In this document: one piece after another, positions 30,583-36,457 of the stretch
Numbering within the stretch: position 1 is the first letter of the stretch
Layout of the letters: every line of letters starts with the position of its first letter
Assembly (NCBI GenBank): GCA_040905445.1
Contig: JBBDRN010000018.1
Span: 1 to 36,457, forward strand
From: SKPT01 sp040905445
GTDB taxonomy: Bacteria > Planctomycetota > Phycisphaerae > Phycisphaerales > Phycisphaeraceae
Direction of reading: 5' to 3'
Length of the DNA: 36,457 nt
Notes under the pieces: model-generated
The model's database searches: none
What the model saw: the letters and a program-made list of their open reading frames with translations, nothing else
Told to the model about the DNA's origin: nothing
Program-made: the position numbers and the translations under genes

Positions 30583-32598
30583 CTACGCGCGTCGACTCCA
30601 CTCCGCCTCGAGCGGCTCGAGTTCGGCCTGGAGCTCCTGGCGACGGGCCTGCAGCGCCTTGACGCGCTGGCCGTCGCGCGCCATCGCGGGATCGGCCAGC
30701 GTGGCGTCGACCTCGGCGAGCTCCTTCTCGATCGCCTCGATGCGCGACTCCAGCTTCGCCTGGCTCATATGGCTGAACCGTCCCCCCCCGCCACTCCCGT
30801 CACCCCCGCCCCCGCCACCGCCGCCGTTGCGCGGCGCGGTGGCGATGGCGGCCTTGCGCTGCGGCACGGTTGATTTCGACTGCTGCGCGGGTTTGGCGCC
30901 ACCTGGCGAGGTGGTGCCGGATGCCCCCTGCCGCGCTGCGCGGGCGTCCTGCTGGCGCTCCCACTCGCTGTAGCGGTCGGTGAAGACGGTGACGCCGCAG
31001 CCGTGCTCGTCGAAGATCACGAGCTGGTCGACGAGGTTTTCGAGCAGCATGCGGTCGTGGGTGATGAGGATGAGCGTGCCGCCGCCGGCGCGGTTCTGGC
31101 CCCAGCCCTCGGGGGCGGCGGTGAACTGCCTGATCGCCTCCTCCAGACGCTCGGCGCTGGGGATGTCGAGGTGGTTGGTCGGCTCGTCGAGCACGAGCAC
31201 GTTGTGCCCGCCCGCCATCAGCGCCGCCAGCACCGCCCGGCTGCGCTCCCCGCCGCTGAGCGTGCCCAGCAGCTTGTCCTGCTCGTCGTTGCTGAAGAGA
31301 AACGCCCCCGCCAGGTCGCGCGACTCCTGCTCGCTCAAGCTCGGCACGGCTGCCCGCAGGTGCTCGATGACGGTCAGCTCCGGGTTGAGGTGCTCGTGGG
31401 TCTGGTGGTAGTGGCCGACGTCGACCTGCGCGCCCAGCTTGGCGGCCCCGGCGGTCGGCGCCTGCTCGCCCAGCAGGCAGCGGACGAGCGTGGACTTGCC
31501 CGCGCCGTTGGGGCCGATGATGCCGATGCGCTCGCCGCGCTTGATCGTCAGGTCGAGGTCCTCAAAGAGCGTCAGGTCGTCGTAGCGCATGGTGAGCCCC
31601 GTGGCCTGGGCGACGACGTCGCCCGTGCGCGTCGCGGGGGCGAAGCGCAGGGCCATCGAGTCCTGGTCCATCGGGCGGTCGACGAGCTCGCTGCGCTTGT
31701 AGCGCTCCAGCCGCTTTTCGCGGCCCTGGGCCTGCCTGGCGCGTTGGCCGGCCCGGTAGCGGTCGATGAAGGCCTGCTCCTGCTTGACGCGGTCCTGCTG
31801 CTTTTCGTAGACGCGCTGCTGGGCGAGGCGGCGCTCGGCGCGGAGCTCGCGGAACTTGTCGTAGTTGCCCGGGTACTCGACGAGCTGGCCGAGCTCGAGC
31901 TCGTAGATCTTGCTGACGGACTGGTTGAGCAGCCAGCGGTCGTGGCTGACGAGCATGACGGCGCCACGGTAGCTGGCGAGGAAGGCTTCCAGCCAGTGCC
32001 GGCCGGCGATGTCCAGGTGATTGGTCGGCTCGTCGAGCAGGAGCAGGTCCGGCTCGCTGAGCAGCAGCTTGGCCAGCGCGAGGCGACCCTTCTGCCCGCC
32101 GGAGAGAGCGGTGACGGGGACGCTAAAGGTGTCGTCGCCGAGGCCGAGACCATGCAGCGTCTCGTCGATACGGTGGTCGACGGCGTAGCCCCCTGCGGCG
32201 TCCATCTGGTGCTCGACGCGTTCGTAGCGCTTCATGAGCTTGTCGAGCTCGTCGGGGCTGGCGTCGGCCATGGCGTGGGCGATCTTTTCGAGCTCGTCGT
32301 GGAGCTTGTAGAGCTCGGCGAAGGCGCGGCCGGCCTCCTGGCGAAGGGTGAGCTTGGGGTCGAGCGTGGGGTCCTGGTGGAGGTAGCCGACGCTGGCGTT
32401 GCGGGCGATCTGGATCTGGCCGGCGTCGGGGCGGGCGGTGGTCAGGCCCGCGATGAGCTTCATGAGCGTGGACTTGCCGCAGCCGTTGCGCCCGACGAGC
32501 CCGACGTGCTCGGCCTCGTCAAGGGTGAGGTTGACGCCCGTGAGGATGGGGTCGTTGCCGAAGCTGAGGGCGAGGTTGGCGATGGAGACGAGGGCCAT
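30583..32598 (-). CDS. ABC-F family ATP-binding protein
   Basis: The predicted product is 671 residues with two ABC domains and no membrane segment, so it is cytosolic and ribosome-associated by family. Domain 1: Walker A GRNGCGKST (36-44), LSGGQ (165-169), LLLLDEPTNHLD. Interdomain linker at about 245-310 is charged and helical, as in translation-factor ABC-Fs. Domain 2: GPNGAGKST (362-370), LSGGERSRAVLAALM, VLVLDEPTNHLDI. A Gly-rich hinge (GGGGGGGDGSGGGGRF) joins a C-terminal coiled coil (LESRIEAIEKELAEVDATL...LQAELEPLEAEW), as in Uup/EttA-like proteins. It probably resolves stalled or structured ribosomes; a role in antibiotic resistance is not indicated. Confidence 0.93.
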   Translation of the reverse strand: MALVSIANLALSFGNDPILTGVNLTLDEAEHVGLVGRNGCGKSTLMKLIAGLTTARPDAGQIQIARNASVGYLHQDPTLDPKLTLRQEAGRAFAELYKLHDELEKIAHAMADASPDELDKLMKRYERVEHQMDAAGGYAVDHRIDETLHGLGLGDDTFSVPVTALSGGQKGRLALAKLLLSEPDLLLLDEPTNHLDIAGRHWLEAFLASYRGAVMLVSHDRWLLNQSVSKIYELELGQLVEYPGNYDKFRELRAERRLAQQRVYEKQQDRVKQEQAFIDRYRAGQRARQAQGREKRLERYKRSELVDRPMDQDSMALRFAPATRTGDVVAQATGLTMRYDDLTLFEDLDLTIKRGERIGIIGPNGAGKSTLVRCLLGEQAPTAGAAKLGAQVDVGHYHQTHEHLNPELTVIEHLRAAVPSLSEQESRDLAGAFLFSNDEQDKLLGTLSGGERSRAVLAALMAGGHNVLVLDEPTNHLDIPSAERLEEAIRQFTAAPEGWGQNRAGGGTLILITHDRMLLENLVDQLVIFDEHGCGVTVFTDRYSEWERQQDARAARQGASGTTSPGGAKPAQQSKSTVPQRKAAIATAPRNGGGGGGGGDGSGGGGRFSHMSQAKLESRIEAIEKELAEVDATLADPAMARDGQRVKALQARRQELQAELEPLEAEWSRRA

Positions 32599-32814
32599 GG
32601 GAGGGGTAACTGTAGCAGGGCGCGGGGGTAGGAGGATTTTGGATTTCGGATTTCGGATGTGGCGGCGAAACGGGCGGCGCGCCTGCGACCACGGCGGCCG
32701 GAGCCCGGCGAACTTGAGCGCGGGGGCGACTTGCTGAATAATCGCAGTCTTGGCCCCGCCGACCCCCGGCGCGGGCGTAACTCCCGACCCATCCCTGCCG
32801 CAGGAGAGGACTTG

Positions 32815-34077
32815 ATGACCCCGTCACCAGATACCGCCACCACCTCGGGCCAGCCGATTCAGTTCAAGAACGGGCAGCTCACCGTGCCCAGCCACCCGAT
32901 CGTCCCCTTCATTGAAGGCGACGGGACGGGCCCCGACATCTGGCGGGCGGCGCAGCGCGTCTTCGATGCGGCCGTCGAAAAGGCGTACGGCGGCGAGCGC
33001 GCCATCGCCTGGAAGGAAGTGCTCGCGGGTCAGAAGGCCAAGGACACCACGGGCGACTGGCTCCCCGACGCGACGGTCGACGCGTTCAAGCAGTACTTCG
33101 TGGGCATCAAGGGCCCGCTGACGACGCCCATCGGCGGCGGGATCCGCTCGCTCAACGTCGCCCTGCGGCAGATGCTCGATCTCTACGTCTGCCTCCGCCC
33201 CGTGCGCTGGTTCACAGGTGTGCCTTCGCCGGTCAAGAACCCCGCCGAGATCGACATGGTCATCTTCCGCGAGAACACGGAGGACATCTACGCCGGCATC
33301 GAGTTCGAGCACGGCACGCCCGAGGCGGACAAGTTCAAGAAGCTCCTCGCCGAGAACTTCCCCGAGCGTTACAAGAAAATCCGTTTCCCCGGCACGGCGG
33401 GCATCGGCATCAAGCCCGTCTCGCGCGAGGGCACCGAGCGCCTCGTCAAGGCGGCCATCGACTACGCGATCGAGCAGGGGCGCCCGAGCGTCACGATCGT
33501 GCACAAGGGCAACATCATGAAGTTCACCGAGGGCGCCTTCGCCGACTGGGGCTACGAGGTCGCCCGCGAGCAGTACGGCGGCGAGCTGATCGACGGCGGG
33601 CCGTGGACGCGCATCAAGGCGAACGGCAAAGAGATCGTCATCAAGGATGTCATCGCCGACGCGTTCCTCCAGCAGATCCTCACCCGGCCGGGCGAGTACG
33701 ACGTCGTCGCGACGATGAACCTCAACGGCGACTACATCTCTGACGCGCTCGCGGCGCAGGTGGGCGGCATCGGCATCGCGCCGGGCGGGAACATCAACTA
33801 CCAGACCGGCCACGCGATCTTTGAGGCCACGCACGGCACGGCCCCCAAGTATGCCGACCAGGACAAGGTCAACCCGGGCTCCGTGATCCTCTCCGGTGAA
33901 ATGATGCTGCGGCACCTCGGCTGGAACGAGGCGGCCGCGCTGATCGTCCAGGGCATGGAAGGCGCGATCGCCAGCGGCACGGTGACCTACGACTTCGCCC
34001 GGATGATGGACAACGCCAACGAGGTCAAGTGCAGCGAGTTCGGCGAAGCGGTGGTGAAGCGGATGGATGGCAACTGA
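32815..34077 (+). CDS. icd: Isocitrate dehydrogenase (NADP+)
   Basis: The enzyme converts isocitrate to 2-oxoglutarate in the TCA cycle. The predicted product is 420 residues (E. coli 416). Evidence: PIVPFIEGDGTGPDIW, PLTTPIGGGIRSLNVALRQMLDLY with Ser112 (the phosphorylatable Ser113 of E. coli), VIFRENTEDIYAGIEF, and HGTAPKYADQDKVNPGSVILSGEMMLRHLGW. The HGTAPKYA-x-QDKVNP block contains the Lys-Tyr pair that selects NADP over NAD. GGAGAGGA lies 4 bases upstream of ATG 32815. It is divergent from the ABC-F gene and stands alone. AceK is not present in the window, so control by phosphorylation is not shown. Confidence 0.96.
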   Translation: MTPSPDTATTSGQPIQFKNGQLTVPSHPIVPFIEGDGTGPDIWRAAQRVFDAAVEKAYGGERAIAWKEVLAGQKAKDTTGDWLPDATVDAFKQYFVGIKGPLTTPIGGGIRSLNVALRQMLDLYVCLRPVRWFTGVPSPVKNPAEIDMVIFRENTEDIYAGIEFEHGTPEADKFKKLLAENFPERYKKIRFPGTAGIGIKPVSREGTERLVKAAIDYAIEQGRPSVTIVHKGNIMKFTEGAFADWGYEVAREQYGGELIDGGPWTRIKANGKEIVIKDVIADAFLQQILTRPGEYDVVATMNLNGDYISDALAAQVGGIGIAPGGNINYQTGHAIFEATHGTAPKYADQDKVNPGSVILSGEMMLRHLGWNEAAALIVQGMEGAIASGTVTYDFARMMDNANEVKCSEFGEAVVKRMDGN

Positions 34078-34184
34078 GCTCACGACGTGGGGAGCAAACG
34101 GTCGCGCCGCTGGCCTTGCAGGCCCTGAGCATCCGCTCGGGCGGCGTGTTCGCCTGATCGCCGTCGCGACGTCGAGCCAGAGCC

Positions 34185-34655
34185 ATGGTGCAGGAGCCTT
34201 ACGATCCCGACCGCCGCTCGCCGGGGCCTGACCCCGTCCCGGCCGATCCGTCGCAGGGCCAGGCGAGCCAATCCGCGCGCATCCACTGCATCCGCTGCGG
34301 CTACGACCTGACCGGCGTGGCGCTTGGCGGGGTCTGTCCCGAGTGCGGCACCCCCCTCGATCGCTCGCTCTATCCGACCCAGGCCGCGTCGGGCTTCGCC
34401 GTGGCGTCGATGGTGCTCGGGATCGTGTCGCTGGCGATGTGCCCCGGCTCCGGGGGCGCGTTCTCGATCGTCTGCGGCCCGCTGGCGATCGTCTTCTGGC
34501 ACGTCGCGCACAAACAGAGGCGGGATGGCCTGGTCGGCCCCCGCGGCGATGGCATGGCCACCGCCGGGCTCGTGACCGGTATCATCGGCACCGTCCTCGG
34601 CGTGATCGGCGTCGTCTCGTTCGGCTCGATGTTTTTCCTGCCCTTCATGATCTGA
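34185..34655 (+). CDS. Zinc-ribbon DUF4190-type membrane protein
   Basis: The predicted product is 156 residues. A disordered start (1-32) leads to a zinc ribbon with Cys35-x2-Cys38 in HCIRCGYDLTGV and Cys51-x2-Cys54 in VCPECGTPLDRS. Two hydrophobic segments follow (about 69-100 and 124-150) flanking a KQRRDGLVGPRGDGMATAG loop, the DUF4190 pattern. The C-x2-CGYDL...CPECG motif is very common in planctomycete proteins; its role is unknown. It is 12 bases from the next gene and probably forms a two-gene unit with it. Confidence 0.78.
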   Translation: MVQEPYDPDRRSPGPDPVPADPSQGQASQSARIHCIRCGYDLTGVALGGVCPECGTPLDRSLYPTQAASGFAVASMVLGIVSLAMCPGSGGAFSIVCGPLAIVFWHVAHKQRRDGLVGPRGDGMATAGLVTGIIGTVLGVIGVVSFGSMFFLPFMI

Positions 34656-34667
34656 CACCGAATCGTC

Positions 34668-35120
34668 ATGCCCTACACCAGCGACATCCCCTTCGAGCCC
34701 CGCCGCATCCACGCCGCCGCCGTCTACTGCTCGGACGGGCGCTTCGGCGACCAGTGCGACCAGTTCCTGCACGAGCACCTGAAGCTGCCCAACTACGACC
34801 GCGTCGCCCTGCCGGGCGGCCCCGGTGCGCTGGCGGGCCACGACCGCGTCGCCGTCGACGCCGACGCGGTCATGACCGACCTCCGCTTCCTCGTCGACGC
34901 GCACGAGCTCGAGCGCGTCGTGCTGATCTCCCACAGTGGCTGCGCGTTCTACGCCCTGCGCCTCGGGCTGACCGAGCCGGAGCTGGCCGAGCAGCAGGTC
35001 GCGGACCTCGCACGCGTGGCGGCAAGGCTGCGCGACCTGCCCAGGATCGCGCAGGTCGACACCTACCTCGCCCAGTCCGTCGACGACCGGATCCATTTCG
35101 AGCCGGTGCGCACACGGTAG
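34668..35120 (+). CDS. Beta-carbonic-anhydrase-like protein, short
   Basis: The predicted product is 150 residues. It carries the zinc-site pattern of beta-carbonic anhydrases: C-S-D-x-R (Cys21, Asp23, Arg25) in AVYCSDGRFGD and H-x2-C (His89, Cys92) in ISHSGCAFY. The middle LPGGPGALAG stands where canonical enzymes have the RNAGG block, and the protein is shorter than the usual 190-220 residues. It may be a hydratase relative with altered specificity or a non-catalytic member. It is 12 bases after the zinc-ribbon gene. The stop codon TAG lies in a family E repeat. Confidence 0.72.
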   Translation: MPYTSDIPFEPRRIHAAAVYCSDGRFGDQCDQFLHEHLKLPNYDRVALPGGPGALAGHDRVAVDADAVMTDLRFLVDAHELERVVLISHSGCAFYALRLGLTEPELAEQQVADLARVAARLRDLPRIAQVDTYLAQSVDDRIHFEPVRTR

Positions 35121-35180
35121 GATCCGTGGTGCGGCCCTCCCCAGCGACGTCGGCGGAACAGGTCGCACAGCAGACCCTAC
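35117..35180. repeat. Family E inverted doublet providing two stop codons
   Basis: GTAGGATCCG-type sequence at 35117-35136 is mirrored by GGTCGCACAGCAGACCCTAC at 35161-35180. The GTAG at the left edge gives the TAG stop of the carbonic-anhydrase-like gene (35118-35120), and the CTAC at the right edge gives the TAG stop of the Rieske gene on the other strand (35177-35179). Confidence 0.8.
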
Positions 35181-35494
35181 GCGGGCATCTGCACCTCGAG
35201 CCGGCCATCGTGGGCGCGGACAGGGTAGACGCGCGCGGGCAGCTCGTCGTGGGGGTAGTCGACGTTGCGCCCCGTGCGCAGGTCGTAGGCGAAGCCGTGG
35301 TAGGCGCATGTCAGCACGCAGCCGCGCAGCTCGCCGTCCTGCAACGGCTGGCCGGCGTGCGGGCAGACGTCCGCGACGGCGAAGAGGGCCTCGTCCGTAC
35401 GAAAGACGACGATGCGCCGGCCGCCCGCGGTGGCGGGCAGTCGGCCGCCCGGCGCGAGGGCGTCGGCGGAGGCGATGTCGATCCAGTTGGTCAT
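35177..35494 (-). CDS. Rieske [2Fe-2S] ferredoxin-like protein
   Basis: The predicted product is 105 residues, with the two cluster-binding loops C-x-H (Cys44, His46 in VCPHAGQPL) and C-x2-H (Cys63, His66 in LTCAYHGFAYDL), 17 residues between them. The size and LFAVADVCPHAGQPLQDGELRGCVLTCAYHGF pattern match soluble ferredoxin subunits of nitrite reductase (NirD) or dioxygenases. No catalytic oxygenase or reductase gene is adjacent, so the electron partner is unknown. GAGGA lies about 10 bases upstream of ATG 35494. It lacks a signal peptide and is cytosolic. Confidence 0.92.
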   Translation of the reverse strand: MTNWIDIASADALAPGGRLPATAGGRRIVVFRTDEALFAVADVCPHAGQPLQDGELRGCVLTCAYHGFAYDLRTGRNVDYPHDELPARVYPVRAHDGRLEVQMPA

Positions 35495-35546
35495 GGCACA
35501 CGAATCCTCTACGATTCCCGCTCACACGTAAAGCGGGCCCCACCCC

Positions 35547-36326
35547 ATGTCGCCCATGTCGCCACACGCTCGCGAAGATGATGAGCGCGTCGTGGCGCAG
35601 CTCGCGCGGCAGGCGCTCGACGCCGCGGAAGCGGGGGGCGGCGAGACGCGCCTGGCGCGGATGCTGCTGGAGAGGGCGGGGGAGGGGGTGGTTGATCGCG
35701 AGGCGCCTGCCTCAGGCGGACGGGCGGCGCATGCGTGGCTGAGGCGGTACTTGGCGATCGAGTGCGGTGTGCGGCAGGCGGACGCAGTGGCGGCGGCGGG
35801 GGCGGGGCGCCGCGTCGGCGCGGCGGCTAAACGGGGAAATGGTGACATCGCGGCGGAGCTTTGGGGGGCGCTCGTGCGTCTGCGCGGGACGCAGGTTGGC
35901 GGCGAGACCGAGGCGGCGGCGCGGGCGGGCGCGGCGGTCGATGCGGCGCTGGCGCGTGCTGCGGCCGGCGAGCCGGCCCTGCACGCCCAGCATGTCGACG
36001 AGACGCTCGAAGCCTGGACGTACACCGAGCTGACCGCCCTGCACGCCCTGCACAACCTCGCCCTGCACGTCGATCGCCCGGATTGGCGCCGGCGCGTGGC
36101 GGCCACGGCGGCGCATCACCAGCAGGTCACGCAGCCGGACTACACCACCTACGAGCCCTGGGCGCTGGCGGCGTTTCTGGATGAGCCCGACACCCGGCCG
36201 TTCGCCGAGCAGCAGCTCCACGACGTCACGACCCACCTGCGGCAGGGGACGGACGCCATGGCGGCCGCGGCGATCGGGATGGTCCTCGCCGACGCTGTGC
36301 ACGCCCTGCGCCTGCGGCCGACGTAG
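35547..36326 (+). CDS. Conserved-looking protein of unknown function
   Basis: The predicted product is 259 residues. I do not recognise it. It is Ala-rich and mostly helical, without signal peptide or membrane helix. The C-terminal half (HVDETLEAWTYTELTALHALHNLALHVDRPDWRRRVAATAAHHQQVTQPDYTTYEPWALAAFL) is less biased and looks conserved, with several His and aromatic residues (HALHNLALH, AHHQQ) that could form a helical-bundle metal or ligand site. The start at 35547 may instead be a second ATG four codons downstream. It is divergent from the Rieske gene, 52 bases away. Confidence 0.65.
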   Translation: MSPMSPHAREDDERVVAQLARQALDAAEAGGGETRLARMLLERAGEGVVDREAPASGGRAAHAWLRRYLAIECGVRQADAVAAAGAGRRVGAAAKRGNGDIAAELWGALVRLRGTQVGGETEAAARAGAAVDAALARAAAGEPALHAQHVDETLEAWTYTELTALHALHNLALHVDRPDWRRRVAATAAHHQQVTQPDYTTYEPWALAAFLDEPDTRPFAEQQLHDVTTHLRQGTDAMAAAAIGMVLADAVHALRLRPT

Positions 36327-36402
36327 GGCCCGCGGTGCGCCGACGGCCGCACCCGCCGTAAGCACCTCAACCCCAAGCACCGTCAGCAGCCCTCCTCCGC
36401 GG

Positions 36403-36457
36403 CCTAAGAACGTGTGTGACAAGCCTCATCATCCCGGTTGCAGTCGATGAAGCATCA
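36403..36457. repeat. Possible terminal inverted repeat (right edge)
   Basis: CTAAGAACGTGTGTGACAAG and the following bases to GATGAAG at 36446 resemble, in inverted orientation, the first 56 bases of the window. It runs off the window edge, so the element cannot be delimited. Confidence 0.35.

Noticed and set aside
30583..32598. Antibiotic-resistance ABC-F
   Set aside because: The long C-terminal coiled coil and the linker fit housekeeping Uup/EttA-type proteins better, and no resistance context is present.

Overview
The window is GC-rich bacterial chromosomal DNA that looks like a member of the Planctomycetota, most likely a Phycisphaerae-type organism. The grounds are the C-x2-C-GYDL...CPEC zinc-ribbon membrane protein at 34185, a secreted TPR/HExxH protein, glycine-rich RRM protein, outer-membrane barrel proteins, loosely organised single-gene housekeeping loci, and an unusual abundance of dispersed palindromic repeats. 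The taxonomic call is inference; no rRNA or tRNA gene is visible.

Layout. 1-640: mosaic repeats, then a small outer-membrane barrel protein with a terminator. 1996-4200 (minus): HDOD protein, Rrf2-type regulator, small membrane protein. 4374-6377: lgt and ndk on plus with a small unknown protein on minus. 6612-9790 (minus): a tetrapyrrole cluster, sirC-like dehydrogenase, hemX-like membrane protein and hemA, the last two overlapping at TGATG. 9928-10577: a clear sigma-70-like promoter, long leader, RRM protein gene and terminator. 10580-11360: nested repeats. 11361-14223 (plus): rarA and an LysM/L,D-transpeptidase. 14285-19742 (minus): a probable transcription unit of TPR/metallopeptidase, holB and cls. 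19947-21104 (plus): class-V aminotransferase. 21203-23439 (minus): GT4 glycosyltransferase and prmC. 23566-23855 (plus): acylphosphatase broken by a frameshift in a G run. 23941-27614 (minus): aat, Na/Pi-cotransporter-like, ogt-like, DUF481 protein. 27721: queE. 28479-32598 (minus): ABC-F, PTP-type phosphatase, LuxR-type regulator. 32815-35120 (plus): icd, zinc-ribbon membrane protein, beta-carbonic-anhydrase-like protein. 35177-36326: Rieske protein (minus) and an unknown protein (plus).

Most genes are ordinary housekeeping functions: lipoprotein maturation, tetrapyrrole synthesis, replication and recombination, cell wall, phospholipids, N-end rule, queuosine, TCA cycle. I see no coherent defence, biosynthetic or mobile gene system. 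The unusual signal is the repeat landscape. At least five families of palindromic or paired-inverted elements recur in intergenic DNA, and two also lie inside conserved genes (hemX, holB, rarA), where they are read through in frame. One doublet family supplies the stop codons of two convergent genes. A C-rich 9-base motif recurs as Pro/Ala/Thr linkers in unrelated proteins, and two short tandem repeats (7 bp in hemX, 6 bp in rarA) lie at gene 3' ends.
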